Positions 10,868-22,034 of a stretch of 42,398 bases of DNA are shown piece by piece. The position numbers were made by a program, and so were the translations under genes. Below the pieces are notes generated by a model. That model did not search any database. It was not told where the DNA came from and was given only the letters and a program-made list of their open reading frames with translations. Origin of the DNA: Pelagophyceae sp. CCMP2097 (lineage: Eukaryota > Sar > Pelagophyceae); NCBI GenBank assembly GCA_026770575.1, contig MU657320.1, forward strand, positions 58,196 through 100,593, read 5' to 3'. Positions within the stretch are counted from its first letter, which is position 1; every line of letters starts with the position of its first letter.

Positions 10868-11249
10868 CGCGAGCTTCGGGCCGCGCGCAGGCTATGTCGA
10901 TTTTTTCACTTTAAAAAAAAATCAAACAGTCGGCGCGGAACATCGCGAATTCGGCGCGTCGGGCAGGCCAAGCGCAGGGAGCAGAGAAACGGGAGAGCGC
11001 GAAGAGAAGCGGCGGGCGGTGTCAGTCATCTAGCAGTGCCGGCCGTTTGGCCGCTGGACGAAAGGCCCCTGTCGGAAGACGTAGGCCTGCTGGCGCGCGG
11101 CGCATTGGCGCCGAGCCTGTGCGGCAAAGAAGCAGCGATACCCAACGGGCGCGCTGTGCCTGCCTCGGAGGACCGTCCTTCACAAGCTCTTGCCTCCACC
11201 CGCTTCGATGCCGGTCTCCCCACGGGCCCCAAGAAAAACGAAATGCGTT
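10868..11249. other. Intergenic spacer
   Basis: Lies between the start of the Tat-SF1 gene and the 3' end of the pseudouridine synthase gene, both on the minus strand. It holds a T/A-rich patch at 10895-10930 with a run of nine A's, probably within the Tat-SF1 promoter or 5' UTR. No gene or repeat was seen. Confidence 0.5.
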
Positions 11250-12597
11250 TTAGCGCTGCGACGGGTGTTGCCTCATGGGCTTGTGGCCTTTCGAGGGCGC
11301 AGCCCTCCGTGGCCTGCCGTCGCCGGTTGCGCCGATGCGGACGGTGGCGGCGCCGCGCTTGATCTTGACGCGCTTGGCCGAGAGCACGGGCACCGTCGTC
11401 TTCATGGGTCGCCGCGGGCCCTTGAGCGCCGCCTTTTCGGGTCGCGGCTTGGCCACGCTGAGGTCGCGTGGCGCCGGCGCCGCGTCCGCGTCGTCGTTGT
11501 CGCCGTCGTCGCCGGCGTCGTAGGTGGCCCTGCCGGCCGCGGCGCGCTCCTCGGGAGAGAGTCGGATCGGCGCGGCGCGCGGGGCGTCCGTTTTGAAAGT
11601 GGCGTATTGGCGCAGACTCGCCGGCACCGGGACCTGCATGACGTTGTTCTTGTCCTTCAACTGCTCCACGGAAAACGGCCCGAACGCGATGCGGATGAGT
11701 CTGGACGTCCTCAGTCGTAAATGGTCCATGATCTTGCGGATCATGCGGTTCTTCCCTTCCGTGCACTTGATGACGAGCGTCGAACGGTTCGCGGAAGCCT
11801 GCTCCACAATCACCGTCAAAGGCTTGTACCGGATCTTGTCCACGAGCATACCCTTGCGCATGGCCGCAATCTTGTTTGGCGTCATAATGCCGTTGACCTT
11901 GACCCGGTACGACCGCTCCACGTTGCCAATCTTCGGGTGCTCCAGCGCGCGCGACAGCGACCCGCACCTACGCACTTTCCTCCGCGGATGTTCGCGCTAC
12001 AAGGCCGACGCACGTGGTCAGCACGATGAGCCCTTCGGAGAGCAGATCGAGGCGGCCGACGGGCATGACGTGCCTGCCGAGCTTCAAACGTGTGAAGATA
12101 CTCAGGCGCTGGTCGCTGCCCTCGCGCGTGACGAGCTCGCCCGACTTTTTATAAGCGAGGAAGATCTTGGGCGTGCGAGGCATCGTCAAGGGCGTGCCGT
12201 CCAACGTAATCTTCGACTCGCGCCGGCCTAGCAATGCCATCGGCGGTAGACAAAGGGGCGAAAAAGGCGCACCCTGCATGCCCATCGTCGCGACGACGCC
12301 GTCGATCTTCACGCGCTTGGCCTGAGGCATTTCGTTGAGCGGGACGTGCCGTCCAACGTACCCCGGCGGCCCCGCGGTGTTTGCGGGTATCTCGGGTGCA
12401 TCCTCGCAGGCCCGTAAACGCACCGCGATGTACGTGTCGGCCTCTCGCCTCGAGCAGGTGCCGCTGAGTGCGAGGAGGCGGTTCAGGCGAAACATCTCCG
12501 GCGCCGCCGCCTTTGCAGAGGCAGCAGACGCCGCCGGCTTGGCGAAGGCGGTCGTGTTCGCCGAGAAGAGGCGCCGCGCGCCTTGCAAAAAGGCCAT
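11250..12597 (-). CDS. RluB/RsuA-family rRNA pseudouridine synthase, organellar
   Basis: Converts a uridine of large-subunit rRNA to pseudouridine. Exons: 12597-12424, 12321-12273, 12227-12014, 11967-11250; 385 codons in phase. The N-terminus (MAFLQGARRLFSANTTAFAK) is a good mitochondrial-type presequence without acidic residues. An S4 RNA-binding motif is split by intron 1 (RLNRLLALSGTCSRREAD, then RVKIDG). The catalytic signature is GRLDLLSEGLIVLTT, with the nucleophilic Asp in RLD. After intron 3, LSRALEHPKIGNVERSYRVKV and CTEGKNRMIRKIMDHL match the family. A basic tail of about 100 residues (AP-rich, then lysine/arginine patches) extends beyond bacterial RluB. It could serve mitochondrial or plastid ribosomes; the sequence does not decide. 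Confidence 0.9.
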
Positions 12598-12816
12598 CGC
12601 CGCCGCGCCGCGCCCGTCGATCGATCGCGATCGAGCCGACTTCGACTTCAGCGACGCCCCTGCAGAAAGGCGCCGAAAAGTCCCGCGCGTTTGGCGCGGC
12701 GGGCGCCGTCGCTGCGCGCAAAGGCCATCGCACCCTCTCCCGTGATCGCTCCTTTTCGCCCGCCGGCGCCAGATCCACGGAGGCCGGGCTGCACAAGGGA
12801 GGAAAACTTAAGGGGC

Positions 12817-14723
12817 TCATCTTTTCTCTTCGGCGTCGTGAGTCCACGGATACTGCTTCTGCGCTTCGACCATGGCCTTGCCGACGGGGTTCAGCAAAGG
12901 CAAAACGTCCTTCTCGACGACGTCGGCGCACAGCTCGAGCTTCAAGCCGACGCGCGCCTCGATGGCGTGCAGCAGCTCTACGTCGCGCTGCGTCACGAGG
13001 GTCACCGCTCTCCCCGCCTTGCCCGCGCGCGCCGTGCGGCCGACTCGGTGGATATAGTCGTCTGCGACGCGCGGGACGTCGTAGTTGACTACCAACTCGA
13101 CGGACGGGATGTCGAGGCCTCGAGCGGCGACGTCCGTGCAGACCAGGAGCTGCGCCAGCCGCGACTTGAACTTGCCCAGCGCGGCCAAACGCCGCGGCTG
13201 GCCGAGCTTGGAGTGGAGGCATAAAGCCTTTACGCCCAAAGCGACGAGCAGAGCGTGCAGTTCGTGGCACCTTTTACACGTCTGCACGAAGATAATGCAC
13301 GACTCCACCCGCCGCCCGAGCTTGGCCCCCGCCGCCTTGGACTCTCCCTTCTTCGCAACGCGCGCCGTCGTGTCCGACGACGACTGCACGCCGAGGGCTT
13401 TCAGAAGCCCGACGAAGTACGACATCTTCACTCGATTCGGCATGAAAAGATACTCCTGCGCCAAACCCGCGGGCACCGCCGCCACCTTCGACAAGTCGAC
13501 ACGGTCGACGACGGTGGAGAACTCTTCGCGCACGGCCGCGCACGCCGCTAGGGCCGGAGACAGCGTCGCGGAGAAGAAAAGAGTGCGCCGCGCTCTTCCC
13601 GTGCGCGGCCGCGGCGGCGGCAGCACCGACAGGATTTCTGCCAAGTCGTCGGCCATCGAGGCATCTAAAAGCCGGTCCGCTTCATCGAGGACCAAAGTGT
13701 CGACTCGGCGGAACACTTGTCGGAGGTCGTCCGAGTAGCGGAAGAGCTGCGCCAGGCGGCCCGGCGTCGCCACGACAAAGTGCGGCCTTAAATCGCGCAG
13801 CGCCAGGCTCTGCTTCGTAGAGTCCTCGCCGCCGATGACCGTCACGACCTTGACGTTGGCGCGCGCGCCCAGCGCCGAAAACCTAAAGACCCAGCGTCGG
13901 GCCGGCGGCGGCGCGCGGAGAGTTTGGTGTTCGTAAGACGACGAGCGTCCCCGGCGCGCGCCTCATGCTCTCACGACGCCGGAACGTCATCACACCCCGC
14001 CTCTTGGACCATTTGTTGTTGTCTATCCCCCGACGCGGCGGCAAACTGTTCCGCGATCTGCACGGCGAGCTCGCGCGCCGGCGACAGAATCAGGCAGTAG
14101 ACGCCGTACCTAGCGCCCGCGTCGGCACCGGCCGCGGGCGCCGCAAGAAGACCCGCGAGGCCCGCAAGGCGCGGGGACGCACGGGTCGCCGAAGCATTGC
14201 TGGAGGAGTGGCAGCGCAAAGGCGGCCGTCTTGCCCGAGCCCGTCTCCGCGAGCGCGAGCACGTCGCTCTTGCTGCCGAGGATACGCGGGATGCACGCGG
14301 CCTGCGCGGGAACGTCGCGCGAGAGCCGCGCATCATACCAGAGATCCCGCCGGGTTTCGGGCGTCTGCGCACCTGGACGGGCGTCGGCCACTTGAGCCCC
14401 ATGGCGCGGGTCGCCTCGCAGAGCCAGGGCAGCAGGCCCAGGTCGTCGAAGCCGGCGGCGCTCGGCGCTACGAGGGCGGCGTCGCGAGCACCGGCTTCGC
14501 ACGCGGACGGCGCGGTCTCCGGCGCGGGGCGGGTCGCACCTGCGTCGGCATCGCGCACGGCGAGCTGGTCCTCGCCCTGGCACACCTCGCCGGCATCGGC
14601 CGCCTCGTCGGCCTCGCAAGTTTCAGCGGCCTTGGCCTTCTTCGGCGCGGGGTCTGCGGCGCCGCGCTGCGCCGCGCGCTTCGCGGCCTTTTTCTTTGGG
14701 GCCGCGGATGAGAAGAGCTCCAT
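12817..14723 (-). CDS. DEAD-box RNA helicase, DDX49/Dbp8 type
   Basis: ATP-dependent RNA helicase, probably nucleolar and acting in 40S pre-rRNA processing as Dbp8 does. Motifs in order: Q-motif region LGLLPWLCEATRAMG with WPTPVQ; motif I AETGSGKT; Ia SPARELA; Ib TPGRL; II DEAD; III SAT (FFSATLS); IV IIFVQT; V TDVAARGLDI; VI HRVGRTARAG. Three introns split the N-terminal half, with donors GTGCGC after PVQ, GTGCGT after FGDP and GTTTGC after AEQ, giving QFSALGARANVKVV. The end (LVTQRDVELLHAIEARVGLKLE) is typical of DDX49. The N-terminal about 90 residues are lysine-, alanine- and acid-rich. The start could also be the ATG at 14744, seven codons upstream. Confidence 0.92.
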
Positions 14724-15134
14724 CGCAAGAGACGATATCGCCAACCGCGTCCCTTTTTGTAACGCGCGCCTTTAAGCGATTTCGAGTCGGAACAAAAGTT
14801 ACTAGGATTTCCTAGAACCGTCAATTGGAACCCGGTACGCGGTACATCCTCATCCCGAATGAACTCAAAAAAGCCGCCGACGCCCCGCACCCCAACCGGC
14901 AACGCCAACGAACCAGACCGAAGTGCCAAAGTGACTGGGCGTCCATACCACCGCGAGGAGACGCCGCGCTATATGTGCTGACGCGCTTTCCGAGGCCTTG
15001 GCTCCGGGCCTCCGGGCCTGGAAGCCTACCTTCGACTCGGGTTTGACGGTTATTCCCCTTTGGGCCAGCCCCACCCAGGGTGGATCTTAAGCAAGCAACC
15101 GTGACATTAATTAAGTTTCGGCTTTGGCTTCCTC
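14724..15134. promoter_or_regulatory. Divergent promoter region, helicase and histidine kinase
   Basis: This 411-bp spacer separates two divergently read genes and presumably holds both promoters. Visible items are a TAGGATTTCCTA-like palindrome at about 14802-14813, the left arm of a 42-bp inverted repeat (15060-15101), and TTAAGTTTCGGC at about 15112-15123. The last motif recurs just upstream of the truncated kinase paralogue. No gene was seen. Confidence 0.45.
15060..15101. repeat. Left arm of 42-bp inverted repeat flanking the histidine kinase
   Basis: The 42 bases match the reverse complement of 18353-18394 with a single mismatch. The core is CAGCCCCACCCAGGGTGGAT, itself partly palindromic around CCACCC/GGGTGG. 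The two arms enclose the whole histidine kinase gene and point outward from it as inverted copies. Confidence 0.85.
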
Positions 15135-17413
15135 ATGAACTACTACTGCCTTTGCGGGCCGGCGCTCGAGGTAGGTTCCTGCGCGGTCTCGCTCTGCCTG
15201 CTCGCGCTCGCGCTCTGGCAGCAAAGTCTGATCTGGCGCCTGCGATCGGAATCGCCGCGCGTCCGCTTCGCCCAGGGGGAAAAGGCCGCCGCGGCTTCAA
15301 AGGCGACGGGGTGGCAGTCCAAGAGCGCCTTCGCCGCGCAGCTCGAGGCCGCGAATGTGCTCGACGACCTCGCCACCGTCGCAACGGCGAAGAAGGAGGC
15401 CACGGAGATTGTGGACTTCGACATGGCCTTGGCCAAGGAAAAGGTCAAGACGGACAAGACGGCCGCTTTAGAAAAGGTCGAGGAAGACCGGCACCTCGAC
15501 CTCGCCACTTCGCCGCACACGACGACGCGCGAAAGCCTCAAGGTCGCGAGGTGCGCGGTTTATAGTCGTCGTGCGCCTGCGCCGGGCGGGGCCCCGCGCG
15601 TGCAGGGCGATGCCATTTCGACGCTAGGCGCGCGCGCATCGCGACTCTTGAAAAGGCGTGGTGCGCGGAGATTGCGACGATTGAGACGGCGCGGCAGGCC
15701 GAGGTGGCCACTCTTTTGGCGGCGCGGTCTTCCGAGCGCGCCGTCCTCGAGGCGGCGCGGCGCGCCGACTGCGCGGCGGCGGCGCTGGAGGCGGCCAACC
15801 AGGAGTGGAAGCGCGCGGAAGCGTATACCTCGCACGAGATCAAGAACCGGCTTTTGGCCATTGCCGAGTTGTGCGTGCCGGTGAGCTCCTCAGGCGCCAT
15901 CGACAGCGCGCGCATCTGCGCAATCGTCACGGAAGCCGTGGAGATGATCGTGAAAAGAGGCACGGTGACGCAGCTCGACAACGGGTCGTACGAAGCGCAG
16001 TTGGAGGACGTAGACTTGTTCGACCTCGTCGAAACCCGTGCGCAACGCGCCCAGCGGCCCGTCGTCATCACGCCCACCGAGGGCGACGCCGCCTCTATCA
16101 TCACCAAGCTCCGCCTCGACCCCATGCTCCTCTGTCACGCTCGCCCGCGTATGCCTCTGGGGGCCCTCCGGGGGCGCCTTTCTCCACCCAGAGGGGCTTC
16201 CCACGCCTCGCCGATGGGGTTGGCCGCATCGCGTCGTCCTAGGGGGTTTCCGGCGCCTCTTCCAAGAAATTCATGACGCGGCTTTCGCAGGTATCATATT
16301 CGACAACATGCTCTCCAACGCGGTAAAGTACGGCTCCGAGACCGTCGCCCCGGCCTTCCGCGTGCGCGTCGAGTACATCGAAGCCGCCGATTCGCCGAAG
16401 GAGGGGGATTCGCAGATCTGCCGCGTCGCCATCGAGCTGCACAACGCGGCGGGGCCGCGCCACGCGGAATTCTTGGCGTTGGGCGAAGACGAAATGAACC
16501 GCCTCGCAGCCACCGCCGGCAAGACGCACGCGCGATCCGTCGACGGCCTCGCGCCCATGCGCTTCGCAGACGAGGGTGCGTTCCCTTTTCGACGGCGGCG
16601 CGTAAAGTTTTTTTTGACGGCGGCGCTTATTGAGGCCGATGCGTAGGCTTCCCGATGGCCTTGGAATGCGGTTCCGTCCTCGGCGGCTCGCTCCGCCTCG
16701 CTCTAAACGCGCAGGGCGTGGTGGCGACGCTGGAGCTGCCGCGGACGTTCTTTGCCGTGGCCATGACGCCGCAGCAGTTGGAACTCGTGTCGAGGCTGAG
16801 CTACGCCATTGTCGACGACTCCGCCATTTGCTGCAAGAAGCTCAACCGCGTCGTCGGCAAAGCTTTCACGGCGACGCGGGCGCCGCCGTTGATCGCCGGC
16901 GCGACGCGCGAGACCATCGAGAGCTTCCCGAAGGCTGTGGTCGCAGCCGACACGGACGTCGTCTTCATCGACCAAAACTTTGGAACGGTCTGCCAAAGCC
17001 TCAAAGGCACGGACCTCGTCTGCTCCATCCGCGCTATGGACGCCGCGGCCGTCCCAAAGGTGAAGCAGCGGCTGATCTTCATTGTCTCGGCCAACGATAG
17101 CAAGGACGACCGCGTCCTGTACAAGTTTGCCGGCGCCGACGACTGCCTCTCCAAAAATGCAGTCTCCGCGACGGCCGTCGAGGAGCTCCTACGCAAGCAC
17201 GCCGCCACGGAGCTCGACCGAGCCGCCAAGTTGGTCGAGGCGCCGATGGACGACGCCGCGGCCAAGCCGACGGCTTCCAAAAAGCCGAGATCCGAGGCGC
17301 CGAAATCAAAGGCGCCGAAAATGGCTTCCAAAGCGCCGAAGACGCGTACGGCCTCGGAAGACTCCCCAGAGCCGGCGCTCTCCACCTCGGACGACTCGGC
17401 CGACGCCGCCTAG
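15135..17413 (+). CDS. Membrane hybrid histidine kinase
   Basis: Two-component sensor with its own receiver. Exons: 15135-15550, 15628-16133, 16291-16575, 16647-17413; 658 codons in phase. One N-terminal transmembrane helix (VSLCLLALALWQQSLIW) is followed by a long Ala/Glu/Lys coiled coil. The H-box is YTSHEIKNRLLAIAEL (phosphoacceptor His) and the N-box FDNMLSNAVKYG. The G1 box is degenerate (ELHNAAGPRH) and the G2 region reads GFPMALECGSVLGGSL, so ATP binding may be weak. The receiver has the acidic pair (AIVDDSA), phosphoacceptor Asp (VFIDQN), Ser (FIVSAND) and Lys (LSKNA). A Lys/Ala/Pro/Ser tail ends the protein. No extracellular sensor domain is seen. Intron 2 (16134-16290) is long for this gene and carries an 8-bp-stem hairpin. 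Confidence 0.85.
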
Positions 17414-18352
17414 CCACGCAACCCCGCTCGACGACGAGCGCCTAACACCTCGCCACGCAACCCCACGCAACTCGCACTCGCACCCGAACCCCAACCTGGC
17501 GCACGGCGCGCTCTCGGCCTCCTTTAGAGTCCCAGAGCGCGACACCCGCCCGCCCGCCCACCAACAACCCCAACCCAACCGGCCCACCCTACCCCCACCC
17601 AACCCCTTGTCTGTTTCCCTTGTCTGTCTCTGCTCGTCCACGCCCTGCTCGTGCTGGAGTCGCCCACGACGGGAAAATCATAGTTTCCCGAATCGGTCCA
17701 CGACGCGTCGTGTGAATCTACCCCGCCCCTAATACCCCCCATGTAAATTCAGTGACAGATGGTGTCATATTTTCATGTCAACAGCCACCCCTTCTTCTTT
17801 AATTATGCACTCCAATGAGGCTGCTAAAACCAACAGGCGGGGCCGGCGCGCCGGATCCCACACAATGGCTTCTTTTCCGTGCCGCCGATGACAGCAGTAC
17901 GGCTTGTGATGGGTCTGGTTGCACTGGATCGGCCTCGGTCCGGCGCTTGGTGAAACGACAGCGGACCTCTGAGGGCCATGTCGTCTCAGTGCAGCAGTGA
18001 CGCTATACAAGGTACAGCGTCGCCGCCAATCTTTTCGTCGTCTTGGTGTATGGTGGGTTCTCTCAATGGAGTCGCGTACTGGAGCTCTCAAGCGCCGCTT
18101 GGACGGGGGTGCGCGAGGTAGTTGCGGAGCATGCGGCCGTGGAACTCCGTGTAGACGAGCACAAGGTACTGCAGCAGCGATGCCACGTGCTTGCCGCCAA
18201 CGCGCAACCAACGTGACGAAACAGCTCGAGGCGCGGGCACCGAAGTGGATCGTCGGCGGGACCATGGGTACGGCAGTAGGAGCGGCGGCACGATGCACGC
18301 ACGTCGGCGCGGCCATCGGAGCAGCAAGGGCCACCGGCGTCGGACGACTGAG

Positions 18353-18394
18353 CGGTTGCTTGCTTAAAATCCACCCTGGGTGGGGCTGGCCCAA
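18353..18394. repeat. Right arm of 42-bp inverted repeat
   Basis: Reverse complement of 15060-15101 with one internal mismatch. It lies 940 bp downstream of the histidine kinase stop and upstream of the truncated paralogue. Confidence 0.85.
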
Positions 18395-18902
18395 TAGGGT
18401 ATGCCCGCCGAATCGATGACAAAGACAGGCTACCAGGCCAAAAGGCTGTGGATGCCCATGCCTGCGGCGGTGGTTTGTGCGCATTGCGCTTGACCGCCTC
18501 GTGCAAGGAAGGGAGGCTAAACACTTGATGTGCAGTCTAGGCTGCTTCTTGGATCAAGTGGTTTTTCACCCCATGTAAATTGCACCTCGGGCACCGCTTT
18601 CGGCTCGAGCCCTCCTTGAAGTTGAGGAGAAGTAGAAGTCGTCGAGCGCTCACCGTCCCCTATCGTACACGGCGGTCTCGAGGACTAGGGTTCCTCCCTG
18701 GTGGACCCGGCGGCGGCGCCCGTCGTGGCGCTGGCGCGCGCTCCGGGGAGCCTGCTCGTCCTCGAGACTTCGTGGAGCGCATCTTCGGCACGAGCCGAGC
18801 CCATGCGTCGCTCTCGGACTGGGAAAGCGAGGTGGGTACTCGGGAAGAAGTTGGTTGCATAAACACATGCGGTCCGGCCCGTCGCATAAACTGGCAGTGC
18901 GA

Positions 18903-18914
18903 GTTAAGTTTCGG
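18903..18914 (+). promoter_or_regulatory. Shared upstream motif TTAAGTTTCGGC
   Basis: The 12-mer TTAAGTTTCGGC (followed by a CT-rich few bases) lies about 15 bp before the paralogue ATG at 18929. The same 12-mer lies about 12 bp before the kinase ATG at 15135. It may be a duplicated core-promoter or 5' UTR element. Confidence 0.4.
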
Positions 18915-18928
18915 CCTTCAGTCGGAAC

Positions 18929-19697
18929 ATGAGTCGCTGGACCATGCTCGGCGCGAGGCTCTTCCATAGCCGCGGGCCGACGGCGGTCGAGGTGGGCACG
19001 TCGGCGTTGGCGCTGCTCCTGGCGCTCCTCGCGCTGTGGCAGTTGCGCCTCATCCACCGCCTCCGCGCCGCATCGCCGCGCGTGCGCTTCGCAAAGGACA
19101 GCTTCAAGGCGGGCAATGCCGCGGCGAAGAATTACACGGGGCGGCCCGCCACGCGCGCGGCGTTGAAAGCGCACGAGGCCGCGAGGGTGCTCGACGACCT
19201 CGCCACCGTCGCATGGGCGAAGAAGGAGGTCGCTGAGATGGTGGAGATCGATAAGGCCGCGAGTTTGGAAAAGGTCCTGGCGGCCAAGACCGCCGCTTTG
19301 GCCAAGGTCGAGGGCCGGCACCGGGACGTCGCGAGGTGCGCTTCCCACCAGCGCGAGCGGCTTCGAGCCGCGAGGTGCACTCTTCCAGTCGTGATCTTGC
19401 GCGCATGCGCTGGGACCCCCGCGCGTGGTGGGGCGTGGCCTTCGAGGTGTGTCTAGGTACGCGAGCATCAGGACGCTTGAACAGGCGTGGTGCGCGGAGA
19501 TTGCAACGATGGAAGTGGCGCGGCGCCTCGACGCGGCGGCGCTCGAGACGGCCCACGCGTCAGACCGCGCCGTCCTCGAGGCGGTGCGGCGCGCCGACTC
19601 CGCCGCGGCGGCGTTGGAAGCGGCGCAGGGCGCGGTACAACACGAGCGCACGCGCGTCGCGGCGCTCGAGGCGGCGCAAGCCGACGGCGCGGGATAA
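18929..19697 (+). CDS. Truncated paralogue of the hybrid histidine kinase, no catalytic domains
   Basis: Exons 18929-19335 and 19457-19697; 216 codons in phase. It mirrors the first 215 or so residues of the kinase at 15135: a transmembrane helix (ALALLLALLALWQLRLIH), the shared SPRVRFA, VLDDLATVA and EKV segments, then the coiled coil with AWCAEIAT and DRAVLEAVRRADSAAAALEAA. The intron interrupts the same codon (VA-R) as intron 1 of the kinase, so the two descend from one gene. The frame then ends in TAA before any H-box; nothing kinase-like follows to 20259. The frame is intact, so it may be expressed as a kinase-less membrane partner. A decaying fragment is the alternative. Confidence 0.7.
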
Positions 19698-20259
19698 GTC
19701 GTAGACCCGGGGCCGCGGCGCCGCAGCCGCCGACGCGCCGACCCCTTCCGAGCGGACGCGGACAACACTCGCTGCGCGGGCCACACACCGGCGGACCGGC
19801 CTCTGAGCGGTCCACCCGATCATCAGGCGGCTCACCGAGTTCGACCTCCACGGGATGTTATGAACACCCGCATACCTCGCATGCCTCGAGATTCGATCAG
19901 ATGTCTCGAGACGTCTCGCCGACGTCCGGGCCGGACAGGTCCAGCGGACGACTTAGTCACGAAGTCCTACGATTCACTCAGAGGTCCCGAGGATTAGATC
20001 GCCAAAAATGGGGTTTAGATTTCTTCAAATCTTCTCCGCTAAGAGCAATTTTCAGCAACGCACTCGAAAATAAGCGAGAGCTCTAGAGATCTGTTCGGTG
20101 ACCGATTCGGAGCGTACCGAGCTCGACGCGGGGGGGTAGCGCCTCCGCACGCGGCCTCGAGTCCCCGAGGTCTTCCCTCGGAGTCGCTCTGGATCGGCTC
20201 GCGCCGGTCTCATCGGCGTGGCCGCATCGGCGCTGCGGGCCTTTGCAAAGGACACCGGC
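19698..20259. other. Intergenic region before the methyltransferase gene
   Basis: GC-rich to 19860, then mixed sequence with several GTCTCGAGAC/TCCGAGG-like short repeats at 19880-20000. The frame of the methyltransferase stays open upstream of its first ATG to about 20218, so the true start could be non-AUG or earlier. No other gene was seen. Confidence 0.4.
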
Positions 20260-21772
20260 ATGAGTACTTCGAAGCGGCGGCTGGAGGAGCTGAGCGCGTC
20301 TTTGGCGTCGCGGGCGGGCGGAAAGCGGCCTCGGCCGGCGAAGAAGGCGAGCCTGGACCCGTCGGCCAAGTACTTGGCGAACCCTCTGGCGGCGCCGGTC
20401 GTGGCGCGGTGGCGCGCGCGCTTCGGCAAGTCAGCAAAGGTCTTTGTCGGCCCTTCGGCGGGCTGGCGGTCCGTGGCCAAGCTCGCCGCTCGGAGAATCG
20501 AAGGCAAGCTGGTCCTCGGCCTCTTTGCCCCAAAGTCGCACGACGTCGTCGAGAGCGCGCGCCTCTGCGGCGCGCACGCGCCGGAACTCAACGTGGCCAT
20601 CGCCGCCGTCGAGAATCTGTGCGGCGCCGGCGTTTCAGTCTACGCGGCCGGCGAAAAAGCGGACACGGGGTCGCTCTCCTACGTGGCCGTGGCCACGGCC
20701 GCAAAAGGTAAAGTCATCGTGTACCTCGTTTTCAACGCGTCGCTGTCTTCAACGGCCGCGGCGAAAGCCTGTCACGCTTTATCGAAAGCGCTCTCCAAAG
20801 CGCCCTGGCTCCACTCTTTGCACGCGCACTACAACGTGGTGACGCAGCACGACAACGCTATCTTCGGCCGAGGCGGACCGGAGACGTGGAAACTCCTCCT
20901 CCCCGCCGGCGCAACGGCGCAACAAGGCTTCGCCTGCGACTTGACCGGCCTCGCGCAGCTCTCGCTGAAAGGTTGCGCCGCAAAGTTGTTCTTCGCGCCG
21001 CCTTGTTTTCGTCAGGCAAACCTCGACCAGTTTGCAGCAATCGTCCGCAAGATCGAAACGTTCGTCCCGAAGAAGGCGCGCGTCGTCGAGCTCTACGGCG
21101 GCGTCGGCACCATCGGCGCAAACCTCCTACGCAAGGTGCGTCCCGTAAAAATAGGGTTCCTCTACAGGACATTTTCGCAGGCGCGGTCCGTCGAATGTTC
21201 CGACGAGAACCCCTGGAACGCGGCCTGTGTGGCGCGGACGATTGACGCGCTCGCGCCGGACCAGCGGAAGCGGCTGACGTACGAGACAAAGTGCGTCCAC
21301 TCGCGTCGACTTAAAGTGTCGACCCGGCGCCGCGGCGACGCTGTCGCCTAGGCCGGCCGCTGCCGTGGCGCGCGAGGGCGGCCTTGGAGAGTGCGACGTG
21401 GTCATCGTGGACCCGCCGCGCAAGGGTCTTTGCCCAGACGTCGTCGCAGCTTTGCTGCGGCCCGCTTTGCAGCCGCGCCTGCTCGTCTACGTCTCGTGCG
21501 GCTTCGACGCGCTGCGGCGCGACCTGCACGACTTGTCCGGCAAATGGACGCAGAAGCACGTCGAGGCGCACGTCCTCTTCCCGGGCGCGGACCACATCGA
21601 AACCCTTGTCGTCCTTGAAGAGGCCGGCTTTGCCGCCGCACAGGCCAAACGCGCGGGCGACGCCGCCACCGACGCGAAAAAGCGCACCGACGCGGCGCAA
21701 TCCGAGGAAACACAACCCAAGGCCAAAAAGAAGAAGCGACGGCCGCGCGGCCCCGCAAAGCCCGCCGAGTGA
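20260..21772 (+). CDS. TrmA/RumA-type RNA uracil-5-methyltransferase
   Basis: Transfers a methyl group from SAM to C5 of uridine in tRNA or rRNA. Exons 20260-21135, 21181-21290, 21352-21772; 469 codons in phase. SAM-binding motif I is VVELYGGVGTIGANLL, preceded by the family's FRQANLDQF. The acidic loop is VECSDENPWN. Motif DPPRKGL and the catalytic Cys in VYVSCG follow, then FPGADHIETLVVLE. The tail is Lys- and Arg-rich (KKKKRRPRG), possibly a nuclear or nucleolar signal. The N-terminus is basic with KRPRPAKK and has no TRAM domain or 4Fe-4S cysteine set. It resembles plant and algal TrmA homologues of uncertain target. Confidence 0.88.
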
Positions 21773-22034
21773 GCCCTAATCCCGCTCAAAGTCGCGACCC
21801 GCAGCGGGTCGGCGGCCCGACGCGGGTCGGAACCTTTCCGCGGGTCCGCTTCGGATTATCCGCTTGGCGCGACGCGGTCCGCCTTGAAAGTCCGCCGAAA
21901 TCTGTGATTAGCCGCGGCATTTTTTGGCGATCACTTTGAAAAAACTTGAAGGTGACGGGCGGAGTGCTCTTCGACGAGGCTTGCTGTCTGGTCGGAGGGT
22001 GCTCCCAAATCGTTCGAGGCCCACGCATTTGAAG

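Larger units (their letters stand above)
17414..18928. other. Intergenic region between the kinase paralogues
   Basis: From 17420 to 17640 the DNA is C- and A-rich with many CCAACC/CACCC steps. CCCATGTAAATT occurs at about 17739-17750 and again at 18571-18582, bracketing an 840-bp segment that holds the right arm of the 42-bp repeat. The minus strand of 18090-18330 gives a coding-like run (HVASLLQYLVLVYTEF), but no domain was recognised and other frames are equally open. A degenerate mobile element is possible. The last 30 bases before 18929 resemble those before the kinase start. Confidence 0.4.

Noticed and set aside
17765..18484. A 239-codon minus-strand frame between the kinase paralogues
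   Set aside because: No recognisable motif, other frames of the same stretch are equally open, and long open frames are expected by chance at this GC content.
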